The notes beneath the pieces were generated by a model. That model had not been told where the DNA came from. It was given only the letters and a program-made list of their open reading frames with translations, and did not search any database. A stretch of DNA of 64,000 nt from Opitutaceae bacterium (GTDB lineage Bacteria > Verrucomicrobiota > Verrucomicrobiia > Opitutales > Opitutaceae), in assembly GCA_027482185.1 (NCBI GenBank), contig JAIXWF010000022.1, forward strand, positions 434,001-498,000. Reading direction: 5' to 3'. Of this stretch, positions 43,261 through 51,530 are shown in pieces (position 1 is the stretch's first letter; every line of letters begins with the position of its first letter). The position numbers and the translations under genes were made by a program.

Positions 43261-43899
43261 ATGTCCGTCTCCCCGGCCACCATCCGCATCCTTCTGGTCG
43301 ACGATCATTCCGTCGTGCGGATGGGGCTGGCCGCGGTGCTCGCCCTCGACGAAGGCCTGACCGTGGTCGCCGAGGCGGAAGACGGCGCGCAGGCCTTGGA
43401 GCGGTTCCGTTCGGAGCGTCCCGACGTCGTGCTGATGGATGTGCGCATGCCGGGGATGGGTGGCCTCGAGGCGCTGCGGGCCCTCCGCGGCGTGGCTCCC
43501 GACGCCCGGGTGCTGATGCTGACAACCTCGGATCTCGACGAAGATCTGCAGCGGGCGATCGCCGCGGGCGCCGCCGGCTACCTGCAAAAGAGCGTGACGC
43601 GCGAGGAATTGGTGCGGGCCATCCGGCAGGTGCACGCCGGCGGCCGCTATGTGCCGGAAGCCACGGAACGACGGCTCGGCGAACTGGCCAAACGCCGGCA
43701 CTTGTCCCAGCGCGAGATCGAGGTCCTCGACGGCATGCGCCGCGGGCTCTCGAATCGCGACATCGCCGTCGCCCTTTCCATCAGCGAACACACGGTGAAG
43801 GCCCACGTGAAGGCGATCCTCCAGAAACTCGAGTCCGCCGACCGCGCCGAGGCGGTCGCGCGCGGCTTCGAGCAAGGTTTGCTGCGGGTCGAAGGCTGA
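43261..43899 (+). CDS. NarL/LuxR-family response regulator
   Basis: A 212-residue two-domain regulator. The receiver domain has acidic LLVDDHSVVRMGL, phosphoacceptor Asp60 in VVLMDVRMPG, and conserved Thr and Lys (MLTTSD, YLQKSVT). The C-terminal LuxR helix-turn-helix is at about 148-205 (LSQREIEVLDGMRRGLSNRD, ISEHTVKAHVKAILQKL). It binds DNA as a dimer after phosphorylation. There is no histidine kinase next to it; the HisKA_3 kinase ending at 34013 is of the right class and is the nearest candidate. It is divergent from the FG-GAP lipoprotein/TPR operon, which may be a target. Confidence 0.94.
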   Translation: MSVSPATIRILLVDDHSVVRMGLAAVLALDEGLTVVAEAEDGAQALERFRSERPDVVLMDVRMPGMGGLEALRALRGVAPDARVLMLTTSDLDEDLQRAIAAGAAGYLQKSVTREELVRAIRQVHAGGRYVPEATERRLGELAKRRHLSQREIEVLDGMRRGLSNRDIAVALSISEHTVKAHVKAILQKLESADRAEAVARGFEQGLLRVEG

Positions 43900-44255
43900 G
43901 CCCGATCCGCCCGCATCCGGGCCCGGGGATCCGAATGCCCGCTGCGTTGCCTCCGCCCGCGTCGGTCCTTGCTACCGTGTCCGCCGGCGTCCGCCTTACT
44001 GCAGAAGCAGAGGGTAGCGATCCGCGGACAGCCGCGATCGGGCCGCCCGGCACCGCGCCCCGATTCTCCGCCGCGGCGCGGTCGTTGGCTCGGATCTCCG
44101 AGCTTTGAGCTAACCGCTTAAAGCTTCCTGCCCCTTTTCCGCCTTTCTGCGGGCTCGACGCCGGGCCTGCGCCCGCGCGGGCTGGGCGCACCCCGGATTC
44201 ACGTCCGCCGTCCGCCGCGCCGCTTCATGCGCGGCTCCGAAACCTGCCCGTCCCC
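43900..44255. other. Intergenic stretch with no feature recognised
   Basis: 356 bases between the response regulator and the DNA ligase gene. I see no tRNA, no array of the 7-bp families, no T-rich terminator and no convincing small gene. The sequence is GC-rich with only weak local inverted repeats. Confidence 0.4.
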
Positions 44256-46292
44256 ATGAAGCTGTCGCGTTGTCTTCTCGTCCTTGGCGTCGCCGTTGCC
44301 GGTGCGCTCTTGCCGGTCCGGACTTTGTCCGCGGCCGATACCGTTTCCCCAATCCCGTCCGATCCCGCCGCGCGGATCGCGGTTTTGCGCGCCGAAATCG
44401 CCGCGCACGACGAGCGCTATTTCCGCGCGGCCGCACCCGTGATCGACGATGCCGCCTACGATGCGTTGCGCCGCGACCTCGCGGCGCTCGAGACCGCGCA
44501 TCCGGACCTCGCCGCGCGCGTGCCGCCGCTCGCGCCCTTCGGCGACGACCGCACGGGCGCCGCGCCGACGCACCGGCATCCGACGCCGCTGCTCTCGCTC
44601 GAGAAATCGTACGACTACGACGCCCTGCGCGCCTTCTGCGTGCGCACCGCGGCCGCGCCCGGCGTCGGCGAACCCGCGTGGGTGATCGAACCGAAATTCG
44701 ACGGCCTCGCCGTCAATCTGGTCTACGTCGGCGGCCGCCTCGAACGTGCGCTCACGCGGGGCGACGGCACCGTCGGCGACGACATCACCGCCGCCGTGCG
44801 CGCCTTGCCGGGCGTGCCGGCGGACTTGCCGGCCGTGCCGGGCATCGCGTTGCCGGCGCAGCTGGAAGTCCGCGGCGAAATCTACGTGCCGTGGGCCGAC
44901 TTCGTGCGCGTCAACGCCGACCGCGAAACCGCCGGCGCCGCGCGTTTCGTCCATCCGCGCCAACTCGCCGTCGGCACCGTGCGCCAACGCGATCCCGCCG
45001 AGGTCGCGCGCCGCGGGCTGCGGCTCGTCTGCTTCGGCGTCGGCACCGTCGCGCCGGCGGACGCCCTGCCGGGGTCGCTGCGGCTCCGGCTGGCGCAATT
45101 GGCCGCGTGGGGGCTGCCCGTGCCGCCGCGCAGCTGGACGGCCGCGACGGCGGACGAGGTCGCCGATGCCGTCGCCGCCGTGGGCCGCGCGCGGCGGGAC
45201 TTTCCGTTTCCGACCGACGGCGCCGTGATCAAGGTCGACGACCTCGCGCGCCAGCGCGCGCTCGGCAGCAGCGAGTCCGCGCCGCGCTGGGCGCTCGCGT
45301 TCAAGTTTCCGCCCGACCGCGTCGCGACCGTGCTGCTCGCGATCACGGTGCAGGTCGGGCGCACCGGCGCGCTGACGCCCGTGGCCGAATTCGCCCCGGT
45401 GAAACTCGGAGGGGCAACCGTGACGCGGGCGACGCTGCACAACCGCGAGGACCTCGCGCGCCGCGACCTGCGCATCGGCGACACCGTGTGGGTCGAGAAG
45501 GCCGGCGACGTGATCCCGGCGGTCGCCGGCGTCGATTTCTCGAAGCGCCCCGGCCACGCGGTGCCGTTTGTGTTTCCCCGCGCCTGTCCGGAGTGCCGCA
45601 CGGCGACGGAGGAGCGCGCGGCCGACGCCGGTCCGCGTTGCCCCAACGACCAATGCCCCGCGCAGCAACGGCGGCGGCTCGAGCACTTCGTATCGCCGGC
45701 CGCGGTGAATATTCCGGGCTTCGGCCCCGCCTTGGTTGCGGCGCTGGTGGCGAGCGGCCATGCGGTGCGCGTGCCGGAACTTTACCGGTTGCAGGCGCAG
45801 GATCTGGCGGCCTTGCCGCGCGTCGGACCGGAGACGGCGGCGCGTTTGTTGACGGCGCTCGAGACCAGCCGTCGCGCGGAATTGTGGCGTTGGCTCTACG
45901 GCCTCGGCCTGCCGCAGGTCGGCGAAACGCGCGCGAAGGAATGGGCGCGGCGGCACCGCTCGCTCGCGGCGTTGGCGGACGCGTGGCCCGAGCACGCGTT
46001 GCTCTTCCGGGAATTGGCCGCGGCGGGCGTGCGGCCGACGCCGCCGCCGGAGTCCGCGGGGCCGCTCGCCGGCCAGGTCGTCGTGCTCACGGGCGCGTTG
46101 CCGACCTTGACGCGGACGGAGGCCGCCGCGGCGATCGAGGCCGCAGGCGGCGCGGTGGCGTCGACCGTCACGCGCGCAACGACGCTGGTTGTCGCCGGCG
46201 AAGGCACCGGCGCGAAACTCGAGGCGGCGCGCCGCCTCGGCGTCGCGGTGATCGGCGAAACGGAATTGCGGCGGCGCCTGCGCGGGCCGTAG
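44256..46292 (+). CDS. ligA: NAD-dependent DNA ligase with an N-terminal signal peptide
   Basis: A 678-residue ligase with full domain order: Ia (HDERYFRAAAPVIDDAAYDAL), adenylation domain with catalytic Lys147 in EPKFDGLA, LEVRGEIYVP (Glu206), TDGAVIKVDD, ALAFKFP. The OB fold contains GRTGALTPVAEFAPV and VTRATLHNRED. The zinc finger cysteines are 444, 447, 462 and 467; helix-hairpin-helix and a BRCT domain (about 600-678) follow. Unlike normal cytosolic LigA, residues 1-27 (MKLSRCLLVLGVAVAGALLP then VRTLSAA) form a Sec-type signal. There is no ATG between that and domain Ia. RNxAAGS is altered to PRQLAVGTVRQRDP. It is probably an exported paralogue and not the replicative ligase. Confidence 0.9.
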   Translation: MKLSRCLLVLGVAVAGALLPVRTLSAADTVSPIPSDPAARIAVLRAEIAAHDERYFRAAAPVIDDAAYDALRRDLAALETAHPDLAARVPPLAPFGDDRTGAAPTHRHPTPLLSLEKSYDYDALRAFCVRTAAAPGVGEPAWVIEPKFDGLAVNLVYVGGRLERALTRGDGTVGDDITAAVRALPGVPADLPAVPGIALPAQLEVRGEIYVPWADFVRVNADRETAGAARFVHPRQLAVGTVRQRDPAEVARRGLRLVCFGVGTVAPADALPGSLRLRLAQLAAWGLPVPPRSWTAATADEVADAVAAVGRARRDFPFPTDGAVIKVDDLARQRALGSSESAPRWALAFKFPPDRVATVLLAITVQVGRTGALTPVAEFAPVKLGGATVTRATLHNREDLARRDLRIGDTVWVEKAGDVIPAVAGVDFSKRPGHAVPFVFPRACPECRTATEERAADAGPRCPNDQCPAQQRRRLEHFVSPAAVNIPGFGPALVAALVASGHAVRVPELYRLQAQDLAALPRVGPETAARLLTALETSRRAELWRWLYGLGLPQVGETRAKEWARRHRSLAALADAWPEHALLFRELAAAGVRPTPPPESAGPLAGQVVVLTGALPTLTRTEAAAAIEAAGGAVASTVTRATTLVVAGEGTGAKLEAARRLGVAVIGETELRRRLRGP

Positions 46293-46310
46293 CTGCGACG
46301 TTGCCGGAAC

Positions 46311-46380
46311 GGGATTGGTTCCACGGCATTGGTCCTACGGCATTGGTCCCGCGGGATTGGTTCCTAAGGATTGGTTCCGC
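46311..46380 (+). repeat. Five tandem 14-bp units after the ligase gene
   Basis: Consensus GGSATTGGTYCYNC repeats exactly every 14 bases at 46311, 46325, 46339, 46353 and 46367, with a degraded sixth at 46381. It starts 18 bases after the ligase stop codon. Fourteen is twice the 7-bp period of the other arrays. Confidence 0.85.
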
Positions 46381-46497
46381 GGCATGGGCGGAGCGGAATT
46401 GCCGACGGCGAAACCGCGCCGGCCTGGTTCCCGTTGTTGCCTGATTGTCGCCGAAGCGTCGCGGCGTTGTCGCCGAACGGCCGCAGGCTGGCGGGAT

Positions 46498-48345
46498 ATG
46501 CGTCTGTTCCCGCGTCTCGTCGTCCACACGTTCACGATTTCCCTGTTGGCCACCTGCAGCCTTGAGGCCCAGACGGCGCCCGCGACCGTTTACGTCGGGG
46601 GACGGCCGTTCGTGAACCAAGGCCTCGTCGGCGTCGGCCGCATGTCGCACAGCTTGAAGGACAAGTTCGGCGAGACCTTCGGTTCGTTCTCCGCCTTTGC
46701 CTTCCAGCCCGGTTCGTGGCGCCGCAATGCCGACGGCACCTACTCGGGCACGCTCTTCGCCGAGCCGGACCGCGGCTACAACGCCGTGGGCACCACCAAC
46801 TACGTTCCGCGTTTCAACAAGATCGAGGTCCGCTTCGCCCCGTCCCCGGCGGGCGGCGTCGCGCAGAACCAAGTCGGTCTGACCTTGGCGGATACGATCC
46901 AATTCTCCGAAGCCAACGGCACGCCGATGACCTCGCTCGATCCGACGTCGGCGGGCACGGGCACGCGCGCCGGTTTCCCGGCCCTGCCGCAGGCCTTCAA
47001 CGGCCGCCTCAGCCTCGACGCCGAGGGCATCGTCGTGAATCCCGACGGCACCCTCTGGGTCAGCGACGAGTACGGTCCGTACATTTTCAAGTTCTCCGCC
47101 GAGGGTCGGTTGCTGTCGGCGATCCGTCCGCCCGAGGCCCTGATCCCGAAACGCAACGGCGCCGATTCCTTCGCTTCCAACAATCCTTCCGAGGGCCAGC
47201 CGGCGCCCGTGCCGCCCGACCCGACCACGGGCCGCCAGAACAACCAGGGCATGGAAGGCCTCGCCGTTTCGCCCGACGGCCGCACGCTCTTCGGCCTGCT
47301 CCAATCCGCGACGCGCCAGGATGGCGGCACCGGCGGCGCCAGCGCGGTGCGCTTCACCACGCGGCTGCTGGCGTACGACCTCACCGGGCCGACGCCGACG
47401 TTGAAAGGTGAATACGCCCTGCAGTTGCCGACCTTTGTCCAAGGCACGGCGACCCGGGTCGCGGCGCAGAGCGAATTGGTCGCGGTGAACAACACGCAGG
47501 TCCTCGTCATCGCGCGCGACAGCGGCTTCGGCCGCGGCCTCGTCCCGACTTCCCTCTACCGCAAGGTGCTCGTGTACGACATCGCCAACGCGACCAACCT
47601 CGCGGGCACCAACTACGATTCGCCCGCGACGCCGCTCGCGCCCGGCGGCGTGCTCGCGGCCGGCGTCGTGCCCGCGACCCGCACCGAATGGATCGATCTC
47701 AACGATCCCGCCCAGCTCGCGAAGTTCGGCCTGAAGAACGGCCCGACCGACGACACCAACAATCTCAGCGAAAAGTGGGAGGCGCTCGCCCTCGTGCCGG
47801 CGCTCGATCCCGCCGCGCCCGACGATTGGTTTCTCTTCATCGGCAACGACAACGATTTCCTCACGACGCAGGGCTTCCAGGTCGGCGCCGCCTATACGGC
47901 CACGGTCGACAACGACAGCATGGTCCTCGTCTACCGGATCACGTTGCCCTCGCGGCTCGTGAATCTTTCCAGCCGAGCCCAGGCCGGTGCGGGGGCCAAC
48001 GCCCACACGCTCGGCTTCGTCGTCGCCGGCGCCCGCCCGAAGACGATGTTGATCCGCGGCGTCGGCCCGTCGCTCGCCGCCTACGGTGTGACCGGCGCCC
48101 TCGCCGATCCGGTGCTCGCGGTCTTCGACGCGGCCGGCCGCGCCGTTTTCCGCAACGACAATTGGACGGATGCCGCCGCCGAGAACCGCACCGCTGCCGC
48201 CCGCGCCGGCGCCTTCGCCCTCGCGGAAGGCAGCCGCGATGCCGCGGTCGTCGCGGTGCTCGATCCGGGTGTCTACAGCGTCCAAGTCAGCCCGGCCGCC
48301 GAGGCGACGGGCCTGAGCTTGATCGAAATCTACGAGGTGCCCTGA
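46498..48345 (+). CDS. Exported phytase-like esterase family protein
   Basis: A 615-residue exported protein of the esterase-like activity of phytase family (propeller-like fold). ATG 46498 begins a signal peptide (MRLFPRLVVHTFTISLLATC, cleavage near LEAQ). Characteristic segments are GSFSAFAFQPGSW, LFAEPDRGYNAVG, RLSLDAEGIVVNPDGTLWVS, DEYGPYIFKF, NNQGMEGLAVSPDGRTL and TEWIDLNDP. A C-terminal beta domain of about 120 residues (LIRGVGPSLAAYGV, VFRNDNWTD, GVYSVQVSP) is of a type often appended to secreted proteins of this bacterial group. The substrate could be a phosphorylated or acyl ester; it is not determinable here. Confidence 0.85.
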   Translation: MRLFPRLVVHTFTISLLATCSLEAQTAPATVYVGGRPFVNQGLVGVGRMSHSLKDKFGETFGSFSAFAFQPGSWRRNADGTYSGTLFAEPDRGYNAVGTTNYVPRFNKIEVRFAPSPAGGVAQNQVGLTLADTIQFSEANGTPMTSLDPTSAGTGTRAGFPALPQAFNGRLSLDAEGIVVNPDGTLWVSDEYGPYIFKFSAEGRLLSAIRPPEALIPKRNGADSFASNNPSEGQPAPVPPDPTTGRQNNQGMEGLAVSPDGRTLFGLLQSATRQDGGTGGASAVRFTTRLLAYDLTGPTPTLKGEYALQLPTFVQGTATRVAAQSELVAVNNTQVLVIARDSGFGRGLVPTSLYRKVLVYDIANATNLAGTNYDSPATPLAPGGVLAAGVVPATRTEWIDLNDPAQLAKFGLKNGPTDDTNNLSEKWEALALVPALDPAAPDDWFLFIGNDNDFLTTQGFQVGAAYTATVDNDSMVLVYRITLPSRLVNLSSRAQAGAGANAHTLGFVVAGARPKTMLIRGVGPSLAAYGVTGALADPVLAVFDAAGRAVFRNDNWTDAAAENRTAAARAGAFALAEGSRDAAVVAVLDPGVYSVQVSPAAEATGLSLIEIYEVP

Positions 48346-48362
48346 GCGCGCTTGCGCGCGCA

Positions 48363-48396
48363 GTTGAAAGTTGAAAGTGGAACGTTGAAAGAACGG
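48363..48396 (+). repeat. GTTGAAA-type heptad array 3' of the esterase gene
   Basis: Units GTTGAAA, GTTGAAA, GTGGAAC, GTTGAAA, GAACGGA, starting 17 bases after the stop codon. A short GCGCG/CGCGC hairpin (48346-48359) separates stop and array. Confidence 0.8.
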
Positions 48397-48473
48397 AACA
48401 GGGGGTTGAAACGGGAAACGCGCTCGACGCCGGCGCGGTTTCCCGCGGAGCTCGGGGCAACCCCCTTCGCCCC

Positions 48474-50378
48474 ATGCTGCTTCGTACCTTTGCCGCGGTA
48501 TCAATTTCCCTGGTTGCAACGTTGCAGCTCGCCGCGGCCCCGACGGCGGCGGAGCTCGCGCCCTTGCTCGCGCGGCCGCTGCTCGAGCCCGGCCAGCCGT
48601 TGCACGACGCGCGCGCCGTGATCCGTGGCGGCGTCGCGCGGCTGCCGGAGTTCGCGACGATGCCGGAATGGCAAACCTACGCCGCGCGCCTGCGGCAACG
48701 CGTGCTCGACGAAGTCGTTTTCCGCGATCCTACCTCGCGCGCGTGGCGCGACGCCCAGGCCGGCGTCGTGTGGCTGGAGGACGTCGCGGGCGGCGACGGC
48801 TACCGGCTGCGGAAGCTGCGCTACGAGGCGCTGCCCGGACTTTGGATTCCGGCGATTCTCTACGAGCCGACCGGCGCGACGGGCAAAATCCCCGTGCACC
48901 TCGCCGTCAACGGCCACGACAAGGAAGGCAAGGCCGTCGGCTACAAGCAGGCCCGCTGCATCAATCTCGCGCGCCGCGGCATCGCCACTCTCAACGTCGA
49001 GTGGTTCCACCAGGGCCAGCTGCGCACGGACGGTTTCATGCACTACCGCATGAACCAACTCGACCTCGCCGGCGTCAGCGGCCTCGCGCCCTTTTACCTC
49101 GCGATGTCGCGCGGCCTCGACCTGCTCCTCGCGCTGCCTTACGCGGATGCGAAACGCGTCGCCGTGACGGGCCTTTCCGGCGGCGGCTGGCAGACGATCG
49201 TGATCAGCGCGCTCGACCCGCGCGTGACGCTGAGCAATCCCGTCGCCGGCTATTCGAGCTACCTGACGCGCGCCGAATATCCGAGCGACCTCGGCGACTC
49301 CGAGCAGACGCCGAGCGACCTCGCGCGCGTCGCCGACTACACGCACCTCACGGCTTTGCTCGGCGACCGCTCCGCGCTGCTCACCTACAACGCGAAGGAC
49401 AATTGCTGCTTCGCCGCCGCCCACGCGCTGCCCCCGCTGCTCGCCGCCGCGGAGCCGATTTTCAAATTGCACGGCCGCGCCGCGCACCTGCGTTCGCACG
49501 TGAACCACGTGCCGGGCACGCACAACTTCGAGCAGGACAACCGCGAGGCACTGTATCGGTTTCTCGGCGACGAATTTTTCCCCGGCCGCGCCGGTTATGC
49601 CGCGACCGAGCTCGACGCGACCGCGGAACTGAAAACCGCGGCCCAACTCCACGTGGCGTTGCCGGAGGACAATCTCGATTTCAACCGGCTCGCCCTCGCC
49701 GCCGCCCGCGACCTGCCGCGCCCCGGCCTCGCCACGCCGGCGAAACTGGCCGCGGTCCTCGGTTATCGCGCGGACGCCGTCGTCGCCCCGGCCGTGCCCG
49801 TCGAACGCATCGGCGAACTCCAAATCTCAACCCGCGTGCTGCGCCTCGGCGGCGAATGGAGCGTGCCGGTCGTGGAAGTGTGGACGGGCCGGCCCATGGG
49901 CACGACGTTGCTCGTGGCCGATTCAGGGCGGAAAACCCAGGCCGCGCGCGTGGCGGAGCTGTTGGCCGCGGGGCAACGCGTGCTGGCGTTGGATCCGTTC
50001 TACTTCGGGGAATCGGCCGTCGCGCCGCGGGATTTCCTGCACGCGCTGTTGCTGTCGTCGGTCGGCCGGCGGCCGCTGGGCATTCAAGCCGGGCAAGTGG
50101 CGGCCGTCGCGCGTTGGGCCGCGGCGCAGCCGGATTTCGGTCCGATCGTCGTGGAATCGCGCGGCCCGCGCAGCAGCGTGTTCGCGCTCGCGGCCGCGGT
50201 GCTCGAGCCGAAGGCGATCGCCGGCGTGCGCACCGTCGAGCCGCTCGCGAGTCTGCACGACGTGATCCGCCTCAGTTGGTCCGTGGACCAGAAGCCCGAG
50301 CTGTTCTGCTTCGGTTTGCTCGAGGCTTTCGATCTGCCGCAGCTGCGCGCGTTGGTGGGAGCGAATCGGCTTCGCTAA
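48474..50378 (+). CDS. Exported alpha/beta hydrolase (acetylxylan esterase-like) with degenerate C-terminal half
   Basis: A 634-residue exported protein. The signal is MLLRTFAAVSISLVATLQLA. The first half is an alpha/beta hydrolase: GLWIPAILYEPTG, VHLAVNGHDKEGKAVGYKQ, the nucleophile elbow AVTGLSGGGWQT (Ser), DPRVTLSNPVAGYSSY and VNHVPGTHNFEQ with the likely catalytic His. This matches the acetyl-xylan-esterase-like branch. Residues about 430-634 look like a second hydrolase-type Rossmann unit (GTTLLVADSGRKTQ, RVLALDPFYFGES) whose equivalent elbow is ESRGPRSS, lacking the usual G-x-S-x-G. It may be a structural or binding half. Substrate likely a polysaccharide ester, inferred. Confidence 0.82.
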   Translation: MLLRTFAAVSISLVATLQLAAAPTAAELAPLLARPLLEPGQPLHDARAVIRGGVARLPEFATMPEWQTYAARLRQRVLDEVVFRDPTSRAWRDAQAGVVWLEDVAGGDGYRLRKLRYEALPGLWIPAILYEPTGATGKIPVHLAVNGHDKEGKAVGYKQARCINLARRGIATLNVEWFHQGQLRTDGFMHYRMNQLDLAGVSGLAPFYLAMSRGLDLLLALPYADAKRVAVTGLSGGGWQTIVISALDPRVTLSNPVAGYSSYLTRAEYPSDLGDSEQTPSDLARVADYTHLTALLGDRSALLTYNAKDNCCFAAAHALPPLLAAAEPIFKLHGRAAHLRSHVNHVPGTHNFEQDNREALYRFLGDEFFPGRAGYAATELDATAELKTAAQLHVALPEDNLDFNRLALAAARDLPRPGLATPAKLAAVLGYRADAVVAPAVPVERIGELQISTRVLRLGGEWSVPVVEVWTGRPMGTTLLVADSGRKTQAARVAELLAAGQRVLALDPFYFGESAVAPRDFLHALLLSSVGRRPLGIQAGQVAAVARWAAAQPDFGPIVVESRGPRSSVFALAAAVLEPKAIAGVRTVEPLASLHDVIRLSWSVDQKPELFCFGLLEAFDLPQLRALVGANRLR

Positions 50379-50379
50379 A

Positions 50380-50506
50380 CGCAAAGATTCAAAGGCGGCA
50401 AAGGGACGCGAAGGAGCGGCAGGGCTTTGCGGCGCGGCAAGCCGTTTCCGAAACGGATCTTTGCGACTTTTGCGTTTCTTTGCGGCAGATTCTTTGCGCG
50501 TCCCTA
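50380..50506. repeat. Inverted repeat of GCAAAG-type arms
   Basis: The left arm 50380-50413 (CGCAAAG, AAAGGCGGCAAAGGGACGCG) and the complement of 50461-50506 share GGGACGCG and GCCGCAAAG. It lies between the hydrolase and amidohydrolase stop codons, which are convergent. Confidence 0.55.
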
Positions 50507-51349
50507 AATCCGGTAAACGCGTTCCGAGGTCGTGACGTAGATTTGGCGCCGTTCCGCGGCGGTTTTGCCGGCGAGGACGGCGTCGACCACTTCAACCCAG
50601 CGCGGGTAGGCGATCGCAAGGGTGCTCACGGGCCAATCGCTGCCGAACATCGTCCGCTCCGGGCCGAAGCACGAGAGGATGTGTTCGAGGTAGGGCTGCA
50701 GTTGCGCGGGCGTCCACGCGGCGTGGTCCGCTTCGGTGGCGAGACCGCTCAGTTTGCAGACCACGTTCGGCAGCGCCGCCAATTCGCGCAGCTGCGTGCG
50801 CCATGGCTCGGCGAGGCCGGTCTTGATCCCCGGCTTGCCGCCGTGGTCGAGGATGAAGTTCACCTCCGGGCAACGCCGCACGAGCTCCGTGACGGCGCCC
50901 AATTGGCGGTGGTAGATGCAAAGGTCGCACGAGAATCCGAACGACGGCAGCAATTGCACGCCGCGCACAAATCCCGGCCGCAGGCAGAACGCATCGTCCG
51001 GTTCGTCCTGCAGCAACCGCCGCACGCCCTTGACCAGCGGCTGCGTCGCGAGCCGGCGGAGATCGGCCGCGACGGCGTCGCCGTTTTCCAAAGGTGCATG
51101 CGCGACGATGCCGCGGATCCGCGGATCGGTGCGCGCGAAGTCCGCCACCCACTCGACCTCCTCGAACGGATTGGTCCGGCCGCATTGCACAAAGACGATC
51201 TTCGCCAGCTCGACGCTCCCGCGCGCCGCGTCGAGTTCGGCCGGCGTGCGGCGGACCGACAGAGGCGGCACGCCGGCAAGCCACGGATACTTGCCGCCGG
51301 CCGGATCCCAAAAATGGACGTGCGCATCGACGATCGGGAATTCGGGCAT
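50504..51349 (-). CDS. Amidohydrolase family 2 protein (COG3618, lactonase-like)
   Basis: A 281-residue TIM-barrel metal-dependent hydrolase. The metal motif [10 protein letters not shown] is at residues 7-16. Later strands carry [12 protein letters not shown] (His) and [11 protein letters not shown] (catalytic Asp) near residue 240. The family includes L-fuconolactonase and related sugar lactone hydrolases, so hydrolysis of a sugar lactone in a catabolic pathway is likely. No other sugar-acid genes are adjacent, although an isomerase/epimerase-type protein lies at 63276. The start ATG 51349 is divergent from the DUF1592 gene. Specificity unknown. Confidence 0.9.
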   Translation of the reverse strand: MPEFPIVDAHVHFWDPAGGKYPWLAGVPPLSVRRTPAELDAARGSVELAKIVFVQCGRTNPFEEVEWVADFARTDPRIRGIVAHAPLENGDAVAADLRRLATQPLVKGVRRLLQDEPDDAFCLRPGFVRGVQLLPSFGFSCDLCIYHRQLGAVTELVRRCPEVNFILDHGGKPGIKTGLAEPWRTQLRELAALPNVVCKLSGLATEADHAAWTPAQLQPYLEHILSCFGPERTMFGSDWPVSTLAIAYPRWVEVVDAVLAGKTAAERRQIYVTTSERVYRI

Positions 51350-51387
51350 GGGATCACGCTTTGCGGCCCCGGCGCGGAGCTCCAGCC

Positions 51388-51450
51388 TGGAAAAGCGGGA
51401 AGCGGAAAGCTATCAGCTGTCAGCCATCAGCGATCAGCCGTCAGCATTCG
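51388..51450 (-). repeat. Heptad arrays of GCGGAAA and GCTGATC type in a divergent gap
   Basis: Plus-strand units GCGGAAA then GCTATCA, GCTGTCA, GCCATCA, GCGATCA, GCCGTCA from 51405. On the minus strand the latter read TGACGGC, TGATCGC, TGATGGC, TGACAGC. The array is in a promoter gap, not after a stop. Confidence 0.7.
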
Positions 51451-51530
51451 GATCGGCCGTTTCCCACTTTTCCGATTTTCCCCTTTCCGCGGTCGGCAAT
51501 CTGGCCGAGCGTCGTGGCGCTTTCTTCCCC

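Noticed and set aside
43900-44255. Possible tRNA or small RNA in the gap before the ligase gene
   Set aside because: No GTTCGAATCC-type T-arm, no acceptor stem pairing and no terminator with T-tract could be found.
44334-44341. A further GCCGATAC site that resembles the FliA -10 box
   Set aside because: It lies inside the ligase signal peptide coding region and has no TAAA-like element 14-16 bases upstream.
46315-46497. In-frame N-terminal extension of the phytase-like esterase
   Set aside because: The extension is encoded by the 14-bp tandem repeat and would hide the signal peptide that starts at ATG 46498.
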